A stretch of DNA of 64,000 nt from NCBI GenBank assembly GCA_015680685.1, contig MNCI01017655.1:1093674-1157673 (forward strand). Direction: 5' to 3'. This stretch comes from Gnetum montanum. Taxonomy: Eukaryota > Streptophyta > Gnetopsida > Gnetales > Gnetaceae. The notes beneath the pieces were generated by a model. It made no database searches, was not told the DNA's origin, and worked only from the letters and a program-made list of their open reading frames with translations. Both the position numbers and the translations under genes were made by a program. Of this stretch, positions 36,291 to 46,671 are shown in pieces. Position 1 is the first letter of the stretch; each line of letters begins with the position of its first letter.

Positions 36291-38760
36291 GATGGTGAGG
36301 CCTTTGGAGAGTTAGCTGCTTGTGACTACAAGGACTTGCTTGGACTATCGATCCTAAAGAAATGTCTCTTCTTTATGTGGTTGTCTGAAACAATAGTAGG
36401 GTGATGATTAATAGCTTTTGTAGCATTATGTTATTGTAGCTAGGTAAGGAGCTCACCTTACATGGCTAGAGCAAGTGGTAATGGAGTTAAGGGTGGAAGA
36501 GATACAGCTGAATGAGAAGGATAGTATGTTTGTGGAACATCATACCTAGGAGAAGGAGTTCTATAATACTCATGGGTTTGGTAGTGAGGTTGGAGAGCAA
36601 TGTGACTAGTAGAGTCATGTGAATAGATTTGCTACTACATGTAGTATCCATATGGGTTAGGTTGATGATAAGGGTACTGTTGACATGGTGGTGGCATTCC
36701 CCATGATTGTGGGTGCTACCATTGTTGGTACTGCTCATGTGGTTGTGGTGGAGTTCCATTTAGATAATACGTCAAGGGTTGGTGGAATTGTCTTGGGTTA
36801 CCTTAGGGATAAGGTAACCTTCAGGGTGTTTGCCTTCTATTTGATCGTGGGTTGAGTGCATACATCCCAGACTCTTGTAGATGTGAGATTATAGGACAAC
36901 ATCCCTTACGATGGTCATATTGGCATATCTCACATCCACCATCATTATCTGTATCTAAATCCACAACCTCTTCAATAATGGAAACTTTTCCCTTACCTTT
37001 GTTACGTGCATATGTAGCTTCTCTCTTTTTTCTCCTTCCTCGATCACTACCTTCCTCTCTAAACTCCTCTACTATTTTGAGAACTATTTAAAATATATTA
37101 TCTAGAGAGTCCAACATTTGATCCACCTTTGCTGATACTTCCAATGTAAGTTTTTGAATGGGCAAGGTTTTTCTATTCACCATCTCTTCAAGTGGTGACT
37201 CTTCTTCATCCTCACAAAATCTAACTCCCTTCTTTCGGAGGGAAGGATCTCTATTATATTCTTTCACATTCTCTATTTTCCTTAACTCACCTTTCTCTTT
37301 AGCAACTTTCTCTAACAATCTTTGTACTTGATGAGCCCTAAGCTCATATAGCCTTCTTTGAGCATAAGTCCCAAGGGTTCTTCATGTTTCATGCCTAAGA
37401 CCATCTACGAGGTGATGTAGTTGTTTCCTTTGCGAGTAACCATGGCCTAGGCAATGATGTAATAGTGCATAATATTAGCCCATGGTAGCATCCAAGGGTT
37501 TATGTCCTCCTTGTTTCCATCCTTGGATTTTCTTTCATAGGTTGGACACTCGTGAGTACTTCTGATACTTATTATTGAACAATTCTAACATGGTACTCCA
37601 TCGGTGAATGGATTTTGATTCTAAGGACCAATACCAGCTTTCTGCTTCCTTGATCAATGTCCATGGAAACAACTTGAGTTTTTGCTACTCATTTTCTATG
37701 TTTTACAAGGCACATGCATCATGAAATTATTGCAAATGATTTTGAGGATTAGCATTGTATCCTCCTACAAATTGTGGGATATTGTTCATGTCCAATCTTT
37801 TGATCCTACTATCTTTTTGGTGCCTTGTTGGGATTCTAACAACCTTAGTTATATCTAGCATACTTTAGGTAGTGAGTAGGGGTTCATCATGATCGTACTG
37901 TCTATGGTGTATATGATGCCTATGTTTTTCCCTACTCTCCCTCCTTTTATGATGAGTTTCTCTAGAATTCCCTTGTCCCCTTTCTCAGCTACTTTTTCTA
38001 TGATTTCCATTTTTCATACCATTATCCTCAAGGTCTTTTTCCTTACGACTACATCCAAATCCTAAAGGAGAGGGTGAAGGCGATGATGAAGGTGAAGAAG
38101 TAGGACCATCACCATGATGGTGCTTACTTCCTTCTCTTTGGTGGTCATGGCCTTGATCATGGTTATGATAAAAATGTCCATCTTTTTCATGTGTTCATGT
38201 TTCTTTTTCAGACCCTTTGTGTCCATTAGTACTAGAATCCAGGTTATGGATAGTTCAGTGAAGATTCTAATACACAACCCCTTAACTGAAGTCAACAGGA
38301 GGAACATCATTGTGTGGGAGACCTCCTAAGGTAGGTTCACCACCGTCATTTTCATTTTCACCTATGACATATGGGAAATTCTAAGACAACTTCACATTCA
38401 TGGATTCATAACATCTCCCCTATTGTATATCCCTTTGATGTTATGTCTCCGTGGATTGATACTCTCTCAAGTCGTGATCATGCACAATGTACTCTACTTG
38501 TAAGTGCTGCACACAAATTTATCTAAGAGCACAAAGAAGCACATCCGGGACTGAGTGATTAGGAGGTAACACTATGTTATATTCTAAATCATGCCAACAT
38601 AGTTGTTCATCTTGGTGGAGGATAAAGGTAAAGTTTGGTATATACTCATCAAGATGAATGTATACCACATGCAACTGTTAAGGGACTGGTGGATTATCAT
38701 GTGTACTATGCCTCCGATTGTTCCTTGTATCAGACCTAGGTAATGAAACACTCATAAGAA
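36291..38760 (-). pseudogene. gag: E3 gag
   Basis: From the N-terminus (about 38755, MSVSLPRSD) leftward: an Arg/Ser/His-rich stretch (37900-38330); the gag core near 37560-37700 (LKLFPWTLIKEAESWYWSL, then HRWSTMLELFNNKY); a YYALLHHCLGHGYSQRKQL block (37420); GELRKIENVKEYNRDPSLRK (37200-37318); a zinc-knuckle-like CEICQYDHRKGC (36895-36930); and a Pro/Tyr/Gln-rich tail (36490-36780). The same order is seen in E2 on the plus strand, which supports the call. Stops are spread throughout. Confidence 0.8.
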
Positions 38761-38886
38761 GGAGACATAATTGTCTATTTAGTGTGCAATAATTTTTGTT
38801 TCACTAATTGTAAGATGACCAACCCTAAGGGTTCGTTCCAATGATGTGAAGATTTCCTAAGTTTTAGCTAGTGCACAAACAACAAA

Positions 38887-38906
38887 GTTCCCAACAATGG
38901 TACCAA
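38887..38906 (-). promoter_or_regulatory. E3 primer-binding site, tRNA-Asp type, decayed
   Basis: Minus strand TTGGTACCATTGTTGGGAAC directly after the TCATCA end of the 5' LTR. It fits the Athila-type site complementary to tRNA-Asp, with C replaced by T and G by A at CpG positions. Confidence 0.7.
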
Positions 38907-39753
38907 TGATGAGCAGTGAGGTATCCCTATGCCCAACCATACGAATACAAGCATACACTCATAATTTGGTTGAATTCCAAGGACTAGGTGCTTGTGCACC
39001 TTTACAAAACCTAGGCAAGTTAGTCAATCATTGTCTTCCCAAGCTTACTTGTATAGCATGATTATATGGTTAAGTAAACTTGAGGTATATGATTTTTATA
39101 TATTTTATAATGTTTTATGTCCTAGTGCTACAAAGGGAGAAGTGAAATAATTAAGTAACAAATTTAATTTAACTCATTGACTATTCTCTAACTAGTCCTA
39201 ACATCATCATCTATTCCCACTTTCCGTACACATCTTGAACCAATGCAACACTACTGGGATACCAAACGCTAATCATTACTAGGTTACCAAGTGTTCCACG
39301 CATGGTCAAAGTGGTTGTACTAAGTGTGCTTACTTGGGAGAGTTAACAAGATGAGAGAGAGAACATTAATTAACTAAAGAAAGTATTAATAATTGTAAAT
39401 AACATTAAATAAGCTATTTTGAATGCTACAAGGTTTATCACAAAGTTCATCTTTATTTTTGATCATAAGGTGTGCTTAGGTACATAATGCTCGAATAAGG
39501 ATCTGTTCGCTTTATGACTCATACTGTGGGCACTTACAAATAATTCTAACTTTGAGAAGGGAAAAAGGAAATAGTTTTGGTAAGGGACTAAGACTAATTA
39601 ACTAACTATTACCAAACCAAGTGCACCCACCTCTTATTTATAGGCAATAAGATAGGACCTGATATTGGATATCCAATATCACTTGGAAGGCTCTGATATC
39701 ACGTACCCGATATCATGGATGTGATATCATGGCCCCAATATCATGGCTCATCA
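38907..39753 (-). repeat. E3 5' LTR
   Basis: 847 bp, TGATGA...TCATCA on the plus strand, paired with 18080-18902. A TATA box for minus-strand transcription (CCTATAAATAAG) lies near 39635-39650, downstream of a cluster of GATATC-type palindromes at 39655-39750. Confidence 0.9.
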
Positions 39754-39758
39754 CCAAT
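39754..39758. repeat. E3 target-site duplication, right
   Basis: CCAAT, identical to 18075-18079. Confidence 0.9.
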
Positions 39759-39936
39759 GCTAACACACATCAGTTCAGCAACCTAGATGGTAGATGACTT
39801 AAGGATAAAAGAGGAGAAGTTTTAGGATCTTCTTGATCACTACAAATTTCATAAGCCTAATGACAAAAGGAATTGCTCAATGGAAGAGCCACTACCTCCA
39901 GGAGCCACATGTGCTTCCCCGATTTGTGTCTTATAA
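39759..39936 (+). pseudogene. C-terminal end of coiled-coil ORF copy 2
   Basis: Continues the frame broken at 18079 by E3. The codon split by the insertion is restored, and 58 further codons follow with two internal stops, up to TAA at 39934-39936. Visible segments are RIKEEKF, DLLDHYKFHKPND and MEEPLPPGATCASP. The C-terminus is charged and then Pro-rich; function unknown. Confidence 0.6.
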
Positions 39937-40098
39937 TTTTGTATCCAATTTTTGTTAAGCACCACTATAGCATGTATAAGTTTGTTTTTTTGTTTATTTG
40001 AGCTAGTTAATAATTCCATACCTGCCCAATATTTTGTAAAGAATTTGCTCCTCATTTTGTTTAACTCAAGGATGAGTTTTCATTTAGTCGTGAGGGTA
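39937..40098 (+). other. 3' untranslated region and polypurine-like tract before the E5 LTR
   Basis: Non-coding. The end (ggatgagttttcatt, then gtgagggta before TGATGAG) parallels the reverse complement of the E8 sequence around 57817-57850. This shows that the 3' end of a related element lies here in plus orientation. Confidence 0.6.
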
Positions 40099-40746
40099 TG
40101 ATGAGTCATGTCTATGTCAGCCTTGATATCGGATATCTGATATCAAGGCTCTAATATCATATCCTAAGAAATGATGTTAGATGTCTAATATTGTCTCTTT
40201 CATGCTAGCCTATATATACAACACTTGGGTGCATGGTTGGAACATAGTTTTAGTTCTCAATTTTTGATAATTTTTCTTAGATTTATGAATCCAAGTTCTA
40301 CTTTTCCCAATGCATGCCTATAGTGTGATGTTTGTAATTGTATGACACCTTTGTTTGAGTGTGACATACTTGAACATGTTACATGACTAGAAATAAAGAT
40401 CAAGATTACTCCCATCATTACAACATCCACTTAAACTATTATTGCTTTTAATTGTTAATTATTTATTATTTTCTTAGTTAATGTTTTTATTTATTGCTAT
40501 TTACTATTCTTATCATTAAGTGGAATGAGTACAACCTAATCATGAGTGTTGAAGTGTAAGTTCTTGGTAATCCAATATTGTATCATTTGGCACACCTAGT
40601 GATGTACACTTGGCATTTCTAGTAGTAGTTATATGAAGTCCAAGGTGTGTGCGAACAATTTGGAACAAATACTCATTGCACATAGGCTAGTTCAAATTTT
40701 ATTTTCCATTACTCATTAGCCTAGTTAATCTAGCTCTTTATCATCA
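40099..40746 (+). repeat. E5: plus-strand LTR (likely 3' LTR of the E2/coiled-coil element)
   Basis: Starts TGATGAGTCATG after a purine tract, has GATATC-type palindromes (40130-40165), a TATA box (TATATATA, 40211-40218) and a possible TCATCA end at 40741-40746. It matches the reverse complement of the E3 LTR in its first part and in layout, but is clearly diverged. No second copy is seen upstream of the E2 gag. Confidence 0.55.
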
Positions 40747-41597
40747 TTAGGAGTACCATAGAGTTAGACAACATTATTGTTGGCACATTTTGGCCATTTC
40801 ATGGAATAGAGATATGGGATGATTGAGACCTTTAAAATATTTCAATATAACTATTTCAAATGGAAAGATGTAGGTTGAAAAGGTACTGATTCCTATCATT
40901 TGTTTCCATTAGCTAAAAAGGATTGGATGAAAAGATGGAATGAAAGAAATAATAAATAAAATAACTGGAAAATCTTTGGATACTAGTAAAGAACGAGCAG
41001 GAGCTATCCTTAGGGAAAAGGTGGTAGAAAATAGTGTTTCAGGCTGCTGATATTTGTTCAAAGCATATGCGCTCTACCTCAAATAATTTGAAAATAATTT
41101 CAAAAGGATAATGCATGAAATTACCAAATATTCATGTAAGTTATTATGCAGTGATGAAACATAGAATTTTTCGCTTATACCTTGTACATAGATCAAGATT
41201 TGATTTGACTAATGGAAGCCAGTTACATCAAAAAGTAATGCGAATATCGATGAAAACCAATTCTTCATTGAAATAATATTATGGTCACTTTGCTTTGCCT
41301 TTGGATTGGGGTTGTTCCCACCCCTGCTGCCTCAATTAATTATCTACAACTCAGCGACGTCACTCTACCATCACCATTTTCATTCTATTGCTGAAGTAGC
41401 ACAACACTTTTAGTTTAGTCGAAGCACAAAATGTAGAGCTGCTGTGAAAGCTGCCGATACGTTCTAGATTGAGGTTAGAATTTGTAAGCCAACAACATCT
41501 ACTACTAATACCACTTCTTTATCATCTTGAACCACCATTGTGTTGCTATTTTTTTTGGATCATTTTTAGTTTTTGCCAGTTGTTTTTACAAGTGAAA

Positions 41598-42093
41598 ATG
41601 GATGATTCACCTGAGCGCACCATCATGGCGCTGGCGTAGGCTCAGTCACCAATTATGCAGGATTCACCATTTTTCAATTACTTGCATAACCTTTCTCCCA
41701 TCAATCTAGTCAAGTTAGAACATGCTGCTTAGACTCTCTCTGAGTTGAACTTCCCTCCTCTGCCATCAGTGTTCATATTACCTCAAGTTTCATGTTCAAA
41801 AGAATCAAGCTTCATGAAAAGGCCTTCCCAATGGGATATAGAAGATAAAGAGATCAAGATGCCATGAATGGAGAGTGACAAAGTCCACAATTTGAACATG
41901 AACATGTCAAGTTCCAATACAATAAATCTCCATGATCATGCTGGAAAAGAGATAGCTTTTGATTCTTCTCCATGAGAGAAAATCATCAGGGAGGATAGGG
42001 GCGTTGGAAAATTTTCTCGTTGTAGCACCTCCCAATATTTGTTAGAGCTAGCAGATGAAAAAAATAATGGAGACACCATGTCCAAAGAAATCT
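41598..42093 (+). pseudogene. TSO1/CXC-like N-terminal fragment captured in E6 U3 (5' LTR copy)
   Basis: A plus-strand frame from ATG 41598 (MDDSPERTIMALA) contains DSPFFNYLHNLSPI at about 41659-41700, then PPLPSVFILPQVS and KESSFMKR. The order D-S-P-x-F-N-Y / L-S-P-I, then P-S-V-F, then E-S-x-F is that of the N-terminal region of plant TSO1-like CXC (tesmin-like, CPP family) cell-division regulators. The zinc-binding CXC domains themselves are not present. Three or more stops break it. About 300 bp upstream may be the matching 5' untranslated part. This is a non-functional passenger, not a retroelement gene. Confidence 0.65.
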
Positions 42094-42139
42094 AAAATGT
42101 GCACGTATTTGCTGTGGTTGCTCCCTTGAAATTCTTGGT

Positions 42140-42330
42140 GGAACAGAGGATAGAGGTGGGTTAAATTGTGAATTTGATAACTGGAAGAAAAACTATGGAA
42201 ATCTGTTCTCTTACAGAGACATCAATGAAGCCACTGGAGGATTCAACAATAATAAGCTACTGGGGTCCAGCATCCTATCCTCCGTATACTGGGGCATTCT
42301 CAGAGATGGCACATGGCGGCAGCAACTGAA
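42140..42330 (+). pseudogene. Receptor-like kinase fragment captured in E6 U3 (5' LTR copy)
   Basis: Plus-strand translation reads FSYRDINEATGGFN, then NKLLGSS and SVYWGILRDGT. This is the start of a plant receptor-like kinase domain: F-S-Y-x-D-I-x-x-A-T-x-x-F before the glycine-rich ATP loop, then V-Y-x-G. The glycine loop is damaged and no catalytic loop follows, so only about 60 residues were captured. It lies about 50 bp after the TSO1-like fragment, so at least two unrelated host genes are joined. Confidence 0.65.
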
Positions 42331-42459
42331 CACCACACGGCAACATTACTAGACGCAGCAGCAGGGCCTTGTTTTACGGTGGTAGTTGATATATGATTCT
42401 GGCTGAGATCGGCATAGGGCAGAATAATTTGAAACATTTTGCATACATCAGGCTATTTC

Positions 42460-42505
42460 AGGCCTGATGCCTTCACATTCGAAGGTGTTCTTAAACATGC
42501 AAAGA
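42460..42505 (+). pseudogene. Possible PPR-repeat fragment in E6 U3
   Basis: RPDAFTFEGVLKHAK (RPNAITFGGVLKRAK in the other LTR) looks like the P-D-x-x-T-F-x-x-V-L-x-A segment of a pentatricopeptide repeat. It is very short and could be chance. Confidence 0.35.
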
Positions 42506-42529
42506 TCAATTGCTCGCTGTGAGTTGGTT

Positions 42530-42866
42530 ATCAAGGAAGGAAGAATCAGTTACCAGGAGATGACGGAGATGATGTGTTGCTGATTGAAGCACCTCCTATA
42601 ACGGCTCCAAGTAACCACCACTGTATTTGAATTTATTTTTCTAGTGAACATCACATTTCCAAGGAGGCCAGTAGCAATTTTTATGTGGATATAAAGCTGG
42701 CATCAAGTGCAAATGTGTATGATATAATTATACAACATCAGAAATTTGCAAGGATCAGCTTTATTGATTTTAAAGACTATGCAACTACCTCCACCAACAT
42801 CTACACTAAGGTGGATGTTGAATTATTATTATTTTTTTTACTACCACCTATTCATGAAAATTACTA
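42530..42866 (+). pseudogene. Unidentified open fragment in E6 U3
   Basis: Frame with DDVLLIEAPP near 42570, then FYVDIKLASSANVYDIIIQ and FARISFIDFKD, ending at 42867. The second LTR has the same frame open for 87 residues (52566-52829), so it is maintained or young. I do not recognise it; it may be another captured exon. Confidence 0.45.
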
Positions 42867-43197
42867 GGGCTTCAGTAGTTAATGATATTTAACAATTAAA
42901 AACTTAAAATCCTAAATAAAAATAAAATGACAATTGTATGGAGCTCTTATAGTATGGAGATCTTGGATTTATTTTTTAAAAATCATTATATAGGTTGTTT
43001 CTTATAAAAAAATATTTGTAATATTTGTAAAGACACATGCCAATGTTAGCATGATTTTCTCCTATCTTCATGTATAAGTTATAACTTCCTAACTTGTTGG
43101 GCAAGTAATATCTCCTAACTTGTTGGGTAAGTTATAAGTTCCTTACTTGGTAGAGAAGTTAGCCAAGATATTTTGGAATATCTAACTACCTATGAGA

Positions 43198-43210
43198 CCC
43201 TATAAAAAGG
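43198..43210 (+). promoter_or_regulatory. E6 LTR TATA box
   Basis: CCCTATAAAAAGG, with a matching copy in the 3' LTR near 53188-53199. It marks the U3/R region and puts the gene fragments upstream of the element's transcription start. Confidence 0.7.
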
Positions 43211-44425
43211 CTTTGGGAGTTAGAAGAATTATATAACACACTAGGGGTCTCACTTTGGGTCTTGAAGGAAGATTGAAAATGAAGACATTGTGAAAGATTA
43301 CTTCTAAGATGACTTGCTAAAGAAAACATTTCAACCTCTTTGTCATAGTCCTATGAGTTATGTTTATTTTCTATTTTGTTTAAATTATTTAGCTAGTGGT
43401 TTAGATACTATCATCCTTGGCAAGTAATTTTGGGATTTTTAGATTGCTCTTATTGTTCTTGTTGCATGATAGAAAATTTCTATTAAAATTTTGCCATAGA
43501 AGAGCTTGTGTTTGAAAGCCTTAAGAGAATTTTAGTAGTGAATTTTATTATTGTGCAATGTATAAGAACCGCTATTGAGATTGTTGTAAGAGAGTCTCTA
43601 CATGTAGTCAAGCCGTTGAACGATTCAATAGTCAAGAGGGTTCAGAAAATCTTTGGTATTTTGATAAGACTATAATAGTTTCTTTTATCTTTAAAGTGAA
43701 TCTTTGTGGTATTTCAATAAAAAAATTTTAAGTCTTTTGAAGGTTCTGTTGAATGTAATCATTGACATCCATTATCTAGCCAAAATAGAGTCTGGTACGT
43801 GATAGTTTACGCAGCAATTTTTTGGGTAGCATAGTAGGATTGTCTTGAAGAAATTGCTTATTTGAGCCTTGGGAGTTTGAATAATTCGTAGTTATTGAAT
43901 TTGGGATAGCTTTATTGCAAAGTGTTTACTCATATCATTTTACCTTATTTAAACATTTAAGATCTTTACACAAATTTGCTTTCTTTTTCTCTTCTTTCTA
44001 TTTCCATTAAATCTCGCTCTATTTGTAGTTTTCTTGTGGAACTATCTCTTTCTTTGGGAAAAATTAGAAGTAGATTTGCAGAGTTGTGCTCAAATTTTTT
44101 TGCAAAACTTTATTTGTTACAAGTAGGTATTATAAGCACCGCATAGACTAGGCAATTGAACAAAATGAGAACTCTGAACAACTCATAGTACTTTGCAAAG
44201 TTGGCTAAATCTCTTTAAGATAAGTCATTTATAGTTTTACAGACAATCCAATATTTTCATTTTTCACAATAGCATACTACAACAGCACACACACATACTC
44301 ACATCAACTATTGAGTCTATTTGGAGGCATCTAGGCCTTGGTGTTGCCAGAGACCAGCAAACACCTAAATCATGTTCGAGGACACTTGTTGGCGGTCGCA
44401 TCCCAAACCGTCACGAATAGTTCTT

Positions 44426-44442
44426 TTGGCGCTAGAAGGAGG
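44426..44442 (+). promoter_or_regulatory. E6 primer-binding-like site
   Basis: TGGCGCTAGAAGGAGGG a few bases after the 5' LTR end. Plant LTR elements commonly have a TGGCGC-type start here; I cannot name the tRNA with certainty. Confidence 0.6.
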
Positions 44443-44544
44443 GCTGAAAATTTAGCCTCTAAGTTCATGAGCCTTATAATTTTAGCACATCAACCATTCT
44501 TTGTTACTATAAAGGCTTAAGAAATTAGATACTATTTTCAGTTC

Positions 44545-46080
44545 ATGACCAAGAAGATTGATAGTTTGGAAAATTTAAAAGTTTCAAAAGATATTCTTGA
44601 TTCTAAGACTGATTCTTCATTAGAAGAAGAACAAAAGAAAGTTTTTGATTTGGGAACAAGTAGTGGAGTGAAAACTAAAAGATCAAGAAGATCACTCATT
44701 ATATCTGGTGTATCGATTTATAAGAGAAGATCTAGAAAGTCTAAGAGTTCAACTATCCAAAAGAATAGGATGGCAAATACTTGCCAAAGAGTTACGCCAT
44801 TATGATTTCAAAATTACAATTATATTCCTAAGGTAGTTTACAAATATTTTCCTGAGCCTTTCATTCTTGAAAAAGCTTATTTAGCTAAAGAATATATTCA
44901 CATGTTTGAGTTAGCTTTAGTTCATGCAAATACTCAACATCAAGATCAAGCTTGTAGGTTGTTTGTCTCAAATTTAAAGGATATGGCTCAGATTTGGTAT
45001 TCAAACTTACCAAATAATAGTATTACAAGTTCGGATGACATGAAGAATCTTTTCTTGGCCCAGTTTGGTAATCAATTAGATCAACAACAACTATACTATG
45101 GGCTGATACAAGCTAAGAAAGGAATTAAAGAGTCAATTAGAGATTTTAACATCAAGTTTCAACAAATTTGTGGACTCTTTCAAAGATAATATAGGCCATT
45201 AGAAGAAATGCTTAAAGAAAATTATCTTAAGGCTGCCCCAACATTTCAATTTGGTTATGAAGAACTCCAAACTTAACTACACTAAATGATTACTTTAGTG
45301 AAGCTATATAGTTAGAAAAATAGTTGAACTTGAAGCCTGAAGAAAATATCACAATTCAGAAAGGAGAAGAAAGAGTTATGATTCCTATGCAAGATTTAGC
45401 TCAATTTAAAGCTTTACTAGTTTCATCTCATGTTAAGATAGAGCAAGAACATGAAAGAGTAGAATCTGAAAAAGGACCATTAATGAGAGATATGTCTAAC
45501 AGAATAGTGAAGCTTGAAAAAGCCTTGAAAATAGTTAATATCAAGGAAGAAAGGAAAAATATAAAGCATAAACATCAAGACACTAAGTTAGTAGAAGATG
45601 AGGATGAAAGTGACCTTATTATATCCAACTTTCTTAATATTGAATCTGATAATGAGTTATCTAGTGTTTATTATGCAAGTAAATCTTCTAGCAATTGATC
45701 TAGTGATACTTCTTCTCTATCAAGTTTTGAAGAAGATATGTCTTCAGATGAAGAATGTAATAATAATGAGGAAAATGGATGTAATCTCCAATCAAAAGAA
45801 AGATTAACTACTTCTAGATCCCCAAACATTATTACTGATCCATCTACTAAGAGAAAAGGTTTTGAGCCAAATAGAAGAGATAAGAATAAAGGTAAAGGCA
45901 ATCAAGTAGAGCAAAGCACTCCAAATCAGTCTTTTAATAAATGGATAAAGAAACCAAGCTTTATTGGTGATGGAGAGTATGATTTGATTGAAGACCTTAA
46001 ACATGTCAAGGCTAATATTAGCTTTTATCAGTTGCTTCAAATAGGAGATTAGCAAAGAAAGGCTTTAGAGTTTATTAAAG
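44545..46080 (+). pseudogene. gag: E6 gag
   Basis: Near-intact capsid gene. ATG 44545 opens a Lys/Ser-rich N-terminus (MTKKIDSLENL, KRSRRSL). The gag core is open at 44902-45189 (ACRLFVSNLKDMAQIWYSNL, NSITSSDDMKNLFLAQF). A Glu/Lys-rich coiled-coil-like part follows at 45324-45698, and an acidic, Ser/Asn-rich part with a basic tail at 45738-46052. Stops near 44805, 45189, 45276 and 45698 separate these frames, which otherwise follow in order. I see no CCHC knuckle. Confidence 0.78.
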
Positions 46081-46115
46081 GTAAAAGGAGAGTTAGAGAA
46101 TCATAGTTAAGTTAT

Positions 46116-46556
46116 GTGTCTACTAATGATGAGAAATTAAAGACCTCATATGATAAGGAAGTTCCTCCTTTCCTTTTGACAATGAAATTAAAGGATCAAT
46201 ACTTACACAATTGTCTGGTTGATTCTAGAGCTATGTATACTATAATGTCATTGTCTATATGTAACAAACTTGGTTTGATTCCTGAAAAATCAAATAAAAA
46301 GATAGTTCAAGTGGATAAAAGTAGAGTGAAGATTGTGGGTCAATTACCAAATGTTCTATTGGAAATTGCTTCTAAACCCTACGTTAGAAGTAGAGTAACT
46401 ATTCAAGTGGTAGATATACCAGATTCGCATAGTCTCAGGTTACATATTCAAGTTGGAGCAAGAATTTCTCAAGTTACATATCAACAAATTATTCTCACAT
46501 GTGGTTACCTTGGAAAGGAGAACCAAATCAGATATACATATATAGTGAACCTTTGA
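46116..46556 (+). pseudogene. E6 aspartic protease
   Basis: Open for 146 residues. LHNCLVDSRAMYTIMSLSIC holds the catalytic loop, normally D-S-G-A, here D-S-R-A, so the key Gly is lost. Downstream VGQLPNVLLEIA and RVTIQVVDIPDS fit the protease beta-strands. It follows gag directly. Confidence 0.72.
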
Positions 46557-46671
46557 TGATTGATAATATTACTTCAAATGGAAAAAATAAAATGGTTGAA
46601 AAAGGAGGTGTTGAAAAAAAAATTGTACACTCCAAGAAAATTATAGTTTTGAAAAAGAACACTGAAAGAAT

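Larger units (their letters stand above)
18080..39753 (-). mobile_element. E3: Athila-like Ty3/gypsy element with E4 nested in it
   Basis: Two LTRs (18080-18902 and 38907-39753), both TGATGA...TCATCA on the plus strand, are flanked by perfect CCAAT repeats. Reading leftward on the minus strand: 5' LTR, tRNA-Asp-like primer site, gag, protease, RT, RNase H, integrase, a 3' region, polypurine tract and 3' LTR. The 3' region is split by E4 (19556-31819). Without E4 the element would be about 9.4 kb. The protease motif ALLDLGFGVNLI and the FMDNFSTY form of the RT active site suggest the Athila lineage. All genes carry stops. Confidence 0.88.
40778..44419 (+). repeat. E6 5' LTR
   Basis: About 3.64 kb, far longer than most plant LTRs. 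Matches 50768-54350 along its length with scattered substitutions. The TATA box CCCTATAAAAAGG is at 43198-43210, so U3 is about 2.4 kb. The start is TGTTGGCACA; the end is mutated from the TTGCCAACA seen in the other copy. Confidence 0.9.

Noticed and set aside
36487-36759. His/Asn-rich 90-residue minus-strand frame
   Set aside because: Another frame of the same strand gives the Pro/Tyr/Gln-rich gag tail shared with E8; this one is a shadow.
38062-38329. Met/Leu-rich overlapping frames on both strands
   Set aside because: Shadow frames of the Arg/Ser/His-rich part of E3 gag.
42460-42505. Calling a true PPR gene in the E6 LTR
   Set aside because: Only about 15 residues match; kept as a low-confidence fragment, not a gene.
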